This document shows, in pieces, positions 7,652 to 15,624 of a stretch of 64,000 nt of DNA. The DNA is from a bacterium. GTDB lineage: Bacteria > UBP6 > UBA1177. A program made the translations under genes and the position numbers. How positions within the stretch are numbered: position 1 is the stretch's first letter; every line of letters begins with the position of its first letter. Below the pieces are notes generated by a model. The model was not told where the DNA came from and did no database searches. It saw nothing but the letters and a program-made list of their open reading frames with translations. The stretch spans positions 90,084 to 154,083 of the forward strand of contig JAFYIZ010000028.1 of assembly GCA_017538365.1 (NCBI GenBank), given 5' to 3'.

Positions 7652-8292
7652 ATCAACCTCTTTTTTACAAGTTCCGTCAATGAACTGAAAACCGGCGCTC
7701 CGGTGCTTTTCAATACTTCCGCCGTGTTGTGACCGCGTGAAACGAGCGCGACGTCGCAACAGGCCGCCTTTGCAGTTTCGTAGTCGTGGCATGTGTCTCC
7801 GACAAAAAGGATCTCGTTTTCAGAATATCCCGACTGGTCGAGGATTTTTCTGCAAAGATGAGTCTTTCCTTCTGCATAGTAGTTTTCAATTCCTTCAATG
7901 AAGCGGAAGTATTTGTTTATTCTGAGCATTTCGACGTGTTTGTTGAGCATTTTGTGCTCCATTGCCGAAAGGATGCTGACTTCGATTCCTGCTTTGGTAA
8001 GTTCTTCAAGCGTGGAGACGACATCGGGGAAAAGTTTAACCTTTTCTATGTCTGCAATATAGAGTTTTCCGAATTCCTGCGCTATTTCATCCCATTCGCC
8101 TTTGACGTCAAGCCCGAGCTCTTTATAGAATACAGATACCGGAAATTGAAAATTTTCTCTGTAATATTCGGTTGTTATCGGTTTGATTCCGCGCTTTTCC
8201 AAAACGCCGTTTATAGCATTCAGATTGAGCCAGACATCATCGATCAGAGTGCCGTTCCAATCGAAAATTATCATTCTTTTGCCGTTAGCCAT
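7648..8292 (-). CDS. HAD-family phosphatase, phosphoglycolate phosphatase-like
   Basis: A 214-residue HAD hydrolase with a four-helix cap. Motif I is IIFDWNGTLIDD near residues 8-19 (nucleophile Asp, but Asn where the second Asp usually sits). Motif II is VSILSA near 107, the Lys region is near 140, and motif IV is ILFVGDTCHDYETAKAA near 157-173. The DWNGT form recurs in a branch of this family, so activity is still likely. The natural substrate cannot be read from sequence. It sits between two lipoprotein genes on the minus strand and overlaps the downstream one by 4 bases, so all three are probably one transcript. Confidence 0.8.
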   Translation of the reverse strand: MANGKRMIIFDWNGTLIDDVWLNLNAINGVLEKRGIKPITTEYYRENFQFPVSVFYKELGLDVKGEWDEIAQEFGKLYIADIEKVKLFPDVVSTLEELTKAGIEVSILSAMEHKMLNKHVEMLRINKYFRFIEGIENYYAEGKTHLCRKILDQSGYSENEILFVGDTCHDYETAKAACCDVALVSRGHNTAEVLKSTGAPVFSSLTELVKKRLI

Positions 8293-8295
8293 TTT

Positions 8296-8883
8296 TTACT
8301 CCACGGCGTAGCTTACAAGTTCAGTCGTTGTCTGCGGGATCATCTTGTTTTCACGGACATCTTCAAGAACCGTAACGATCTTTACGATGCCGACTTTCAG
8401 CGCGAAATAGTGGTATGAGTGAAGCACTTTTTTGTTCGGAAGTTCAACGGTGGTGTGAACTTTGATCGTTCCTTCAAATGTTCCGGCGGGAACTGTAACA
8501 GTCTCGTCAACGCCCTCTGTCTTTCTGATTTCGCGCGTTTTCTGCTTAATTATTGTAATCCATGATTCTCTCTGGAGCGGGAACATCAGAAGATAGCGTT
8601 CCGCGTCTCTGATTCCGTGCCTGTCGGTTTTGAGCCTGCCGCCTCTGTTGTCGAGAAACCAGTCGCCGTCGGTTCCGACGATACTGATTTCCTGTTCGCC
8701 GGACTGCCCGAAGTAGTTGACTTTGTATTTCCAGCTGTTGCCGACTGCGAGCGGGAGATAGCGGTCAGCCGATTCCTTGTAGTCGGAAAGGTGGTATTTT
8801 TCATCTTTCTTTTTGTCGGCGCTGCCGCATGAAACTGCAAAAACCGCAACGAAAACCATAAAAATCAAAAGTGCTTTTTTCAT
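8296..8883 (-). CDS. Lipoprotein of unknown function
   Basis: A 195-residue lipoprotein. The ATG at 8883 follows a GAGGA and begins a clear lipoprotein signal (KKALLIFMVFVAVFAVSC, Cys19). The mature part starts YHLSDYKESADRYLPLAVGNSWKYKVNYFGQSGEQEISI and has alternating strands, ending in FEGTIKVHTTVELPNKKVLHSYHYFALKVGIVKI. The wording 'YLPLAVGNSWKY' and 'KVGIVKI' is common in uncharacterised periplasmic beta-rich proteins of environmental bacteria. It is the first gene of a minus-strand transcript whose promoter lies at 8925-8952. Confidence 0.7.
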   Translation of the reverse strand: MKKALLIFMVFVAVFAVSCGSADKKKDEKYHLSDYKESADRYLPLAVGNSWKYKVNYFGQSGEQEISIVGTDGDWFLDNRGGRLKTDRHGIRDAERYLLMFPLQRESWITIIKQKTREIRKTEGVDETVTVPAGTFEGTIKVHTTVELPNKKVLHSYHYFALKVGIVKIVTVLEDVRENKMIPQTTTELVSYAVE

Positions 8884-8924
8884 AATTGTCCTCATTTTTA
8901 AAAATGCTCCCAAAATGCCGCAGA

Positions 8925-8952
8925 ATTATAATGATTTCTCTAAAAAGAGCAA
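8925..8952 (-). promoter_or_regulatory. Promoter of the 8883 lipoprotein operon
   Basis: On the minus strand TTGCTC (8952-8947), a 16-bp spacer and TATAAT (8930-8925) are followed by TCTGCGGC, a GC-rich discriminator. Confidence 0.65.
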
Positions 8953-9007
8953 AAGAAACGCGATTTTTTTAAATTCGGCTGATTTTGCGGCTCTCTGAAC
9001 TCTTTAT

Positions 9008-9035
9008 TTGACTTAAAAACCGCCGCAAATAAACT
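9008..9035 (+). promoter_or_regulatory. Promoter of the M29 aminopeptidase gene
   Basis: TTGACT at 9008-9013, a 16-bp spacer and TAAACT at 9030-9035 are followed by TTCCCG and a T-rich leader (GTTTTTTGTTTTTA). Confidence 0.55.
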
Positions 9036-9073
9036 TTCCCGTTTTTTGTTTTTATTTAACTTTGGAGGGAAAA

Positions 9074-10195
9074 ATGAAAGATCCGAGAATCGTAAAAATT
9101 GCGAAAAATCTTGTCAACTACAGCACGAAAGTTCAGCCGGGCGACAATGTCCTGATTGAATACCGCGACAACTGGCCTCTTCCGCTTGTTCTTGCTCTCA
9201 TCGACGAAGTCAAGGCTGCCGGCGGCAGACCTTTTGTAAACTTTACCGACATGCAGCTTCAGAGAAAACTTCTTCAGGCTGCAGACGACGAATGGTTCGA
9301 CACGATGTGTGAAATCGACCTTCTCAGAATGAAGAAAATGCAGGCTTATATTTCAATCAACGGCAGAAACAACAGCTTCGAACTTTCGGATGTTCCGCCG
9401 GAGCAGATGAAGAAAAACACGCAGAAATACCTCATTCCGGTTCATTTGGACCAGCGCGTAGCTCACACCAAATGGTGTATTCTTGCTTTCCCGAACCCGT
9501 CCTACGCTCAGGCTTCTTCGATGAGCACCGAGGCTTTTGAAGACTTCTACTGCGATGTCTGCTCGGTTGACTACGCGAAAATGGACAAGGCGATGGACCC
9601 GCTCAAGGAACTTATGGATAAAACCGACAAAGTCCGCCTGCTCGGCCCCGGCAGAACCGACCTCACGTTCTCAATCAAAGGACTTCCGGGAATCAAATGC
9701 TCCGGTCAGTGCAACATTCCCGACGGCGAAGTTTTCACCGCTCCGGTCAAGGATTCGGTCAACGGCGTTATCGAATACAACACTCCGACCGCTTACCACG
9801 GCACGAAATTCGACAAAGTTATCCTCACTTTCAAAGACGGCAAAATCGTCAAAGTTGAAGGATCGGATGTCGAGAAACTTGAAGAAATCTTCAACACCGA
9901 CGAAGGTGCAAGATACGTCGGCGAATTTGCAATCGGCGTAAACCCGTACGTCACGAAACCGATGGTTGACATTCTTTTCGACGAGAAAATCTGCGGATCG
10001 ATCCACTTCACGCCGGGTGATTCCTATGAAGAGTGCCCGAACGGCAACAAATCAGGCGTTCACTGGGATCTTGTTATGATCCAGACTCCGGAATACGGCG
10101 GCGGCGAGATTTATTTCGACGATGTTCTCATCAGAAAGGACGGAATGTTCGTTCTCGACGAGCTCAAACCGCTTAACCCCGAAAACCTCAAGTAA
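9074..10195 (+). CDS. M29-family (AmpS/PepS-type) aminopeptidase
   Basis: A 373-residue cytoplasmic metallopeptidase of family M29, which removes N-terminal residues from peptides using a two-metal centre. The expected ligands are visible: Glu in CNIPDGEVFTAPV, Glu in YVGEFAIGVNP, His in GSIHFTPGDSYEEC with the nearby Tyr, and His and Asp in SGVHWDLVM. The length is close to that of family members (about 370-410). The ATG at 9074 follows GGAGGG; an in-frame ATG four codons earlier overlaps the ribosome site and is rejected. It is a single-gene unit with its own promoter, followed by a palindromic repeat region. Confidence 0.9.
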   Translation: MKDPRIVKIAKNLVNYSTKVQPGDNVLIEYRDNWPLPLVLALIDEVKAAGGRPFVNFTDMQLQRKLLQAADDEWFDTMCEIDLLRMKKMQAYISINGRNNSFELSDVPPEQMKKNTQKYLIPVHLDQRVAHTKWCILAFPNPSYAQASSMSTEAFEDFYCDVCSVDYAKMDKAMDPLKELMDKTDKVRLLGPGRTDLTFSIKGLPGIKCSGQCNIPDGEVFTAPVKDSVNGVIEYNTPTAYHGTKFDKVILTFKDGKIVKVEGSDVEKLEEIFNTDEGARYVGEFAIGVNPYVTKPMVDILFDEKICGSIHFTPGDSYEECPNGNKSGVHWDLVMIQTPEYGGGEIYFDDVLIRKDGMFVLDELKPLNPENLK

Positions 10196-10200
10196 AAATT

Positions 10201-10281
10201 CTGCCGCCGCAGTTATACCGTAATCCCGTGATCACGGCGGCGGCATAAAGAACCGGGATCCCGGTGGCAGCGCGGCGGCTA
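10201..10281. repeat. Dispersed palindromic repeat, copy A
   Basis: A 9-bp stem (TGCCGCCGC at 10202-10210 with GCGGCGGCA at 10237-10245) encloses CCGTAATCCCGTGATCACGG-type sequence. Next to it lies the perfect 14-bp palindrome ACCGGGATCCCGGT (10252-10265) and another GCGGCGGC. Similar GGATYCCG and GCGGCGC pieces recur at 17.3, 19.2, 22.1 and 22.8 kb. The stem may also end the aminopeptidase transcript, but no T-run follows. Confidence 0.65.
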
Positions 10282-10290
10282 TAAAAAAAT

Positions 10291-10319
10291 TTGATAAAAT
10301 TTATTCTTGTTGTTATAAA
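10291..10319 (+). promoter_or_regulatory. Promoter of the ankyrin lipoprotein gene
   Basis: TTGATA at 10291-10296, a 17-bp spacer and TATAAA at 10314-10319 are followed by GCGGCG and a long T-rich leader. Confidence 0.65.
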
Positions 10320-10361
10320 GCGGCGTTTTTTTTGTTTTTACTTAATTTTTTGGAGTCAGAG

Positions 10362-11972
10362 ATGAAGAAATTTTTCGTACTTACGGCTTGTCTTGTTGCC
10401 ATGATTGCATGCGGAAACGGTCACGACGTGATGATGCAGAAAATGGAAGAGGCTGCTGAAAGAAACAAAGCCTATCACGAGGCTGAAGAGGCAAAAAAGA
10501 AAGAAAAACCGAAATTCGTAGATGATGAAATCAAAGAAGAGCTCCCTGCGATCGTAGACGCGGCTGCAAAAGGCAACCTTGCGGCTGTAAAAGCTGAAAT
10601 CAGCAAGGGAACTCTTGTCGATACTAAGGACGGACGCAGCAGAACGGCTCTTTACATGGCTGCTTCTGAAGGTAAAAAAGATGTTGCAGACTACCTCATC
10701 GAAGAAGGTGCAAACGTCAACACGAAGCGCGATGACGGCGACACTCCGCTTATGGCTGCTGCAAGAAAAGGCGACAAGGAGATCGTTGAGGCACTTATAA
10801 ATGCGAAAGCCGATATTGCTCAGGCAGACAATTTCGGCAGAACTCCGCTTATGATGGCTGCTTCCAGCGGTTCGAAAGAGCTTGTTGACTATATGCTTGC
10901 AAACGGTGCAGACCTCAATGCAACTGACAAATACGAGCTTTCGGCTCTTATTTTCGCGATGAAGGCTCACAAGATGGATCTTGCGAAATATCTGCTCAGC
11001 AAAGGCGCGAAGGTATGGAAAGCGAAACCTCTCGTAATCAAGGAAAAACCCCTTGTCCTCAAGATCGAAGGCAAAGTTCAGCCGGGAATGGAAGAAGTTA
11101 TCGAAAATCTTGACAAGAAAGATGTTCATCTCCGCCAGAAAACCGAGCTTTTCTACGCAGTTGAAACGGGCGATCTCGACCTTGTCAAACTTCTTGTACA
11201 GAAAGGATCTCCGGTTCTCGTAGACGATGTCGAGCAGAGCAGGGAAACGATAATTTATGAATTCGGCGGAGGCAAGGAAGAAGAACGCGATATGCTTTTC
11301 CAGAGAAAGATCACGAGAACTTCTTACGACCGCGACCAGAAAAACCTTCTTCACTACGCTGCTGAAGGCGGATATGTCGATATCATGAAATTCCTCATTT
11401 CCAAAGGCGCAAGACTTGAAGAGACCGACGGCGAAAACGTCAGAGGTCCGCTTTTCTACGTCGTAGCTCAGGAAGTCGACCCGAAAGATCCGGGCAAAGA
11501 GGCGAGACTCGTTGCAACGGCTGATTACATCATCGAAGAAGGCAAAAAGACCTGGACGAAGAGAGTCAGACTTACCAAAAAAGAACTCGACAAGATGAGA
11601 GAGAAAGAAAAAGCTAAAAACTGGTGGGAAAAGAACCCGTTCGATACCGAATGGAAAGATGTCACCGCTCCGAAAGTCGACATTGAAGAATACGATTACG
11701 AAGGCTGGCATGTTCTTGCTCTCGCTGCAAAATACGGTCACACTGACATCGTTAAACTTCTCATAAACAAAGGCGCTAACATCAACCACAAAGAGAGAAA
11801 AATGGGTAACACCGCGCTTATTTACTCGAGAGTCGGCAAATTCAAAGAGATGGAAAAATTCCTTCTTGAACACTGTGCGAAAGAGGGAATCAACTTCGAT
11901 CACGAAGAGCTTGCAAAACAGGGCTGGAAATGCGTTGATGGAAAAGAAGTTTTCGAAAAGCCTGCCGAATAA
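10362..11972 (+). CDS. Ankyrin-repeat lipoprotein
   Basis: A 536-residue exported lipoprotein (signal KKFFVLTACLVAMIAC, Cys17). A charged coiled-coil-like stretch rich in Lys and Glu follows, then about eight ankyrin repeats in two blocks. The first block, about residues 60-220, has clear units such as TALYMAASEGKKDVADYLIE and TPLMAAARKGDKEIVEALIN. The second includes NLLHYAAEGGYVDIMKFLIS and, after an insertion of about 100 residues rich in Lys and Trp, HVLALAAKYGHTDIVKLLIN. Ankyrin repeats mediate protein binding. Being exported and lipidated, it probably acts in the periplasm or at the surface; the partner is unknown. The start at 10362 follows TGGAG. Confidence 0.85.
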   Translation: MKKFFVLTACLVAMIACGNGHDVMMQKMEEAAERNKAYHEAEEAKKKEKPKFVDDEIKEELPAIVDAAAKGNLAAVKAEISKGTLVDTKDGRSRTALYMAASEGKKDVADYLIEEGANVNTKRDDGDTPLMAAARKGDKEIVEALINAKADIAQADNFGRTPLMMAASSGSKELVDYMLANGADLNATDKYELSALIFAMKAHKMDLAKYLLSKGAKVWKAKPLVIKEKPLVLKIEGKVQPGMEEVIENLDKKDVHLRQKTELFYAVETGDLDLVKLLVQKGSPVLVDDVEQSRETIIYEFGGGKEEERDMLFQRKITRTSYDRDQKNLLHYAAEGGYVDIMKFLISKGARLEETDGENVRGPLFYVVAQEVDPKDPGKEARLVATADYIIEEGKKTWTKRVRLTKKELDKMREKEKAKNWWEKNPFDTEWKDVTAPKVDIEEYDYEGWHVLALAAKYGHTDIVKLLINKGANINHKERKMGNTALIYSRVGKFKEMEKFLLEHCAKEGINFDHEELAKQGWKCVDGKEVFEKPAE

Positions 11973-12014
11973 TTCTTAAAATTCTTAAATTTTTTCAATA
12001 AATTGAGGTATTCA

Positions 12015-13061
12015 ATGAATAAAATCTTTTTGATTCTTTTTGCTCTTTTGATGATGGGGTCATGCGGTGGAGACGCTCCGGAAGCTGATGCTGCACAAGG
12101 TTCTCTTGGCGGAATCTGCTATCCGAACAAGACCTGCGATGACGGTCTGGAGTGTTCTGAAGATGGTAATATTTGCGTCAAAAAAGATTCGAACGGTGAT
12201 ATTGACAATCCGACAGATCCTGCAAATAACGATTCGGATGCCGATTCCGGTGATTCGGAGAATTCATCAGACAACGATTCTTCTGATTCTGTTTCCGACA
12301 ATGATCCGGCTGAAAATGAGGCGGGATGCGGCAACGGAGTAAAGGAAGCCGGCGAAGTTTGCGAAAAAGGGGAATATGTAACCTGTTCAGAGGTTAATAG
12401 CGAATATTCTGCTTCGAATTTTGCAACCTGCAACGACTACTGCAACGGTTGGAATACCGCCAATTGTGAAAATTCTCAAGAAGGCGCTCAGCCGCTTGCA
12501 AGTTTTCCGGCAAGAACGCATGAACTAACCTATCTTTACAACGGCTTGACTGCGTTTGAAGAAATGGCAAATCAGGAAGACGAGCTCTGGAAGTCAGCTC
12601 TTTTCAACGCTTCGGTAACTATGAGCGGCGAAACTTATTCCATTCCGAATCCTCTGGCTAATGTTCACTGGATTGCGGCTTATTACGATTCTGATGTCCT
12701 CTCTTTCTACCAGAATTCGTACGCATGTGACGATTCAATGAACTGCCAATATGCAACTCCTGCTGTTATGTTCGGAGCCGCTTTGTCAGCTCTGAAGGCA
12801 GGAAAAGAACTTTCTATCGGCATTTCCGATGAAAATCAGGTAAATATGCTCATAGAAGATGTCATGACAAATTCGGAACAGGACTGCGTAATGCTTGTCG
12901 GTTATGGCACTTTGAAAGTCGATTCGATCAACATTTCGTCAGGATCTGCCGGTAATTTCAAATTCACAACTTCAAAGATCGGTTTGTATCTGCCGGCTGC
13001 AACACCTGAAGGCGATGTTACGAATGAACTTGAAAATGCGGGGTTCACAATATGCAAATAA
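12015..13061 (+). CDS. Cysteine-rich repeat lipoprotein
   Basis: A 348-residue lipoprotein (signal NKIFLILFALLMMGSC, Cys17). The mature N-terminus has a small disulphide module (CYPNKTCDDGLECSEDGNIC). An Asp/Ser/Asn-rich acidic linker, residues about 60-105, leads to one cysteine-rich unit beginning CGNGVKEAGEVCEKGEYVTC, of the type often called the Myxococcus cysteine-rich repeat. The last 180 residues are a mixed domain I do not recognise (FPARTHELTYLYNGLTAFEE). The Asp-rich linker may bind calcium. It precedes the sialidase-like gene and overlaps it by 10 bases, so the two are co-expressed. Confidence 0.75.
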   Translation: MNKIFLILFALLMMGSCGGDAPEADAAQGSLGGICYPNKTCDDGLECSEDGNICVKKDSNGDIDNPTDPANNDSDADSGDSENSSDNDSSDSVSDNDPAENEAGCGNGVKEAGEVCEKGEYVTCSEVNSEYSASNFATCNDYCNGWNTANCENSQEGAQPLASFPARTHELTYLYNGLTAFEEMANQEDELWKSALFNASVTMSGETYSIPNPLANVHWIAAYYDSDVLSFYQNSYACDDSMNCQYATPAVMFGAALSALKAGKELSIGISDENQVNMLIEDVMTNSEQDCVMLVGYGTLKVDSINISSGSAGNFKFTTSKIGLYLPAATPEGDVTNELENAGFTICK

Positions 13062-14326
13062 AAACTAAAATCTCAATAATTACGGCAATTTCTGTTTGTT
13101 TGTTCTTTGCTGTTTCTTGCGGCAGCTCTTCGAAAGAAGAACCGAAAAATGACACCGATACTGAAACAACTGATGCAGATGAAACGGACAATAGCGGGGA
13201 TGAGAACTACAGTGCCGGCGTTTCTTCAATAAAATTTACGATTCCTGAAGAATCTTCGTTGGTTGCCGAGTCTTCCGGTCATTTGGCGTTTCCTGATGTT
13301 GTCAAACTCCAAAACGGAAAGCTGATGACTGTTTTCAGAAGCGGCAAGGATCATGCTGAAAAAAGCGGTTCTATAATCGTGGCTTTTTCCAAAGACGGAG
13401 TAGAGTGGGATGATTCCGATTATTTGATGAACGACAGCACAATCGATGACCGCGACCCGTCAATCACCGTTTTTTCGGACGGAAGAGTCGGAATGAACTG
13501 GTTCAAATACCGTTATGCCGATGATCATAATGAGCCTTGGGTTCATCATTTGTTTTTTGCGGTTTCCGATAAAAGCGGGCTTAATTTCAGCGAACCGGTT
13601 CAGGTTGACCCCGGCATTTTCGACTATTCGGAAACTGCGGTTTTGGATGAAAACGGAGTTTGGCTTGACGAAAAAGGAGAGGAAATTACTGTCGCGGCTT
13701 CTTCGAGTTCCGCAATAGAACATGAAGGAAAAATAATAATTCCGGGTTATTTCGGCGGTGCACTGAACTGGAGTTCGATGGGATCAACGCCGAAAACGAG
13801 AGTCGTTCTTTTTGAAAGTGCTGACGGCGGAGCAACTTGGACACCGAATAAAGTCGAAGCCGAAATTGACGACAAAATTTGGCTCAGTGAACCGGCACTG
13901 CTCAAAGTTACTGAAAAACGCTGGCTTTTACATGTCAGAACTGCAAAAGGTGCAAGCCCGAGCAACAAAGGCGATCTCATGCAGAGCATTTCGGAAGACG
14001 GCGGCAAAACCTGGTCTCCATATGAAAGTCTTGGTTTTGTAGCTCATGCACCGGAACTCCTGAAACTTAACAACGGCGTGATCGTAAGTTCTTTCCGCTG
14101 GCTCGACTATGTCGGATCAAATCCGAAAAGCGAATCCGTTTCGATGATTTATTCGCTTGACGGCGGCGCAACATGGTCGGATGTTATCGAAATTCTGGAC
14201 TGCGGGGCGGCGGAATGCGGTTATCCCGGCATGGTTGAACTTGACGGAAATAAAATCCTCGTCGTTTATTACACACCGGGCGGAAAGACGATTGAATCTA
14301 AAATCATAACTTTTGAAGCGGAATAA
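13052..14326 (+). CDS. BNR/sialidase-like exported lipoprotein
   Basis: A 424-residue lipoprotein (lipobox AVSC, Cys23) with an acidic linker (DTDTETTDADETDNSGDE) and a beta-propeller of the sialidase superfamily. Three Asp-boxes are clear: SADGGATW, SEDGGKTW and SLDGGATW, and DDRDPSITVFSDGRVGMNWF resembles a further blade. Members of this fold cleave terminal sialic acid or bind glycans. The catalytic Arg triad and Tyr cannot be placed with confidence, so the enzyme could have another glycan activity or be a lectin-like binder. It is translationally coupled to the cysteine-rich lipoprotein upstream, which may be its surface partner. Confidence 0.75.
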   Translation: MQIKTKISIITAISVCLFFAVSCGSSSKEEPKNDTDTETTDADETDNSGDENYSAGVSSIKFTIPEESSLVAESSGHLAFPDVVKLQNGKLMTVFRSGKDHAEKSGSIIVAFSKDGVEWDDSDYLMNDSTIDDRDPSITVFSDGRVGMNWFKYRYADDHNEPWVHHLFFAVSDKSGLNFSEPVQVDPGIFDYSETAVLDENGVWLDEKGEEITVAASSSSAIEHEGKIIIPGYFGGALNWSSMGSTPKTRVVLFESADGGATWTPNKVEAEIDDKIWLSEPALLKVTEKRWLLHVRTAKGASPSNKGDLMQSISEDGGKTWSPYESLGFVAHAPELLKLNNGVIVSSFRWLDYVGSNPKSESVSMIYSLDGGATWSDVIEILDCGAAECGYPGMVELDGNKILVVYYTPGGKTIESKIITFEAE

Positions 14327-14354
14327 TTGCTTTATAATTTTTTGTAATTATAAT
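14327..14354 (+). promoter_or_regulatory. Promoter of the 14411 lipoprotein gene
   Basis: TTGCTT at 14327-14332 begins directly after the upstream stop codon; a 16-bp spacer and a perfect TATAAT at 14349-14354 follow. Confidence 0.65.
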
Positions 14355-14410
14355 AATTTGCTTATGTTTTTTGGATGTTTTTGGCAGTTTAATATTTTAC
14401 GGAGTTAAAA

Positions 14411-15271
14411 ATGAAAAAAATTTTGTTGGTCATGCTTGTTTGTTCGCTCCTTTTCGCTCTTTCCTGCGGCAGCAGCGATAAAAAGGACGGAAAAACCTCT
14501 CTTATCGAAAAGAAGATCGAAATGATCAAAAACGACAATCAGGGCAAACCTGTAAAACAGATGGTCGAAATCCTCAAACTCAAGGCTGAGAACGAGGAAT
14601 TCGTAAAGAAATCAGTTATGAAGATTTATTCCGAAATCACCGGAAAAGTTGCTCCTCATCAGCTTGCACAGTTCAAGGAATCGCCGAACAGAAACGTTCA
14701 GGTTCCGGGAAATGTTTCAAGAATCCACATCAAAAGCGACTATGTTTCAAGTGCGAACGTAATGCTTTTCCTCATGAAAGGAAAAGAAGCTGTCGTTTGG
14801 GACGAGCTTGAGTTCAACACCGAGAAAAAATACGATTTCGCTCCGGGCAACTACGATTTCGTCATGATCGTTGACAGACCGGACAACAGCAATGTTTATG
14901 TTTTCAAGTATGACCGCAGCTTCAAAGGCGGCGAGCTTTACTTGGGCGAATTCAAAATCGTCGGCAAATACAGCAACTCCGGCGAATGTGCAACTGGTTA
15001 CATCCGTGACGACGCAGAAACCTGCATCGCTCCGTCATTCAAAATTTTCGACAACTGTGACGCCGGAACACACCTCGTAGAGCATCTCTGCTGCGAAGAA
15101 GGATTCAACTTCATCATGGACGGTCAGTGCTCGAGATACAGCGACACCGTTGAAAACGTTATCTGCCCGGCTGGTTACCACGAAGGCGGAAAGGGAAGAT
15201 GCTGCCCGACCGGAATGCTCTTCATCGACGACAAATGCCAGGTTCCGCCAAAAGAAGAACCGGCAAAATAA
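14411..15271 (+). CDS. Lipoprotein with cysteine-rich C-terminus
   Basis: A 286-residue lipoprotein (signal KKILLVMLVCSLLFALSC, Cys19). A charged helical region, residues 25-80, precedes a beta-type domain (VSRIHIKSDYVSSANVMLFLMKG, then YDFAPGNYDFVMIVDRP) that resembles the sandwich domains of periplasmic adhesin-like proteins. The last 90 residues carry about ten cysteines in GYIRDDAETC, CDAGTHLVEHLCC and GRCCPTGMLFIDDKC units, probably EGF-like or knot-like and disulphide bonded. No known family is recognised. It is the first gene of a likely transcript leading into the TonB-like and queC genes. Confidence 0.7.
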   Translation: MKKILLVMLVCSLLFALSCGSSDKKDGKTSLIEKKIEMIKNDNQGKPVKQMVEILKLKAENEEFVKKSVMKIYSEITGKVAPHQLAQFKESPNRNVQVPGNVSRIHIKSDYVSSANVMLFLMKGKEAVVWDELEFNTEKKYDFAPGNYDFVMIVDRPDNSNVYVFKYDRSFKGGELYLGEFKIVGKYSNSGECATGYIRDDAETCIAPSFKIFDNCDAGTHLVEHLCCEEGFNFIMDGQCSRYSDTVENVICPAGYHEGGKGRCCPTGMLFIDDKCQVPPKEEPAK

Positions 15272-15285
15272 CCCGATTTTCTATA

Positions 15286-15624
15286 ATGGATCAAAAACTT
15301 CTTCCCGAAATAAAACTTTTTAAAGAGCGGTTTAGCGAATTTCTAGAAAGTGAAGCTGCACTCAACGGAAAACTGCTTGTCAGAGAGCTTATTTACCGCT
15401 TTGCCATGGTGCAGTTCAGGGATACGCACGGTTTTGAGGCTGGAAAAGTTGAATACATCGCCAAAGTTTTTGACGAAGCGAAGGCTGAATTCGGGAAGAT
15501 TTTTGAGGAGTTCGCTGTTTTCTGTATTGAAAACGGTTTCGACGAGACTTTTATAAACTCAGAGATGAAGAAATGGCTGACCGAAATTTCGGAAAAAATG
15601 GAACTCGAAAAGGCGGAAGGCTGA
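15286..15624 (+). CDS. Small helical protein, unrecognised
   Basis: A 112-residue, mostly alpha-helical, acidic cytoplasmic protein (LPEIKLFKERFSEFLESEAA, then FGKIFEEFAVFCIENGF). The ATG at 15286 lies 14 bases after the upstream stop and has no strong ribosome site, so it is probably translated by coupling. Its last 52 bases are also read in another frame as the start of the TonB-like gene. I do not recognise a family. Confidence 0.55.
   Translation: MDQKLLPEIKLFKERFSEFLESEAALNGKLLVRELIYRFAMVQFRDTHGFEAGKVEYIAKVFDEAKAEFGKIFEEFAVFCIENGFDETFINSEMKKWLTEISEKMELEKAEG

Noticed and set aside
7652-7792. N-terminal extension of the AgmX-like lipoprotein
   Set aside because: It reads through the HAD gene in another frame and would hide the lipoprotein signal; TTG 7651 gives a clean signal peptide.
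10356-11903. A 515-codon open frame on the minus strand opposite the ankyrin gene
   Set aside because: It is a mirror of a strongly coding plus-strand gene, has no ribosome site and is made of unprotein-like Phe/Arg/Ser runs. Similar mirror frames lie opposite leuC-like, ftsZ, pyrC and others.
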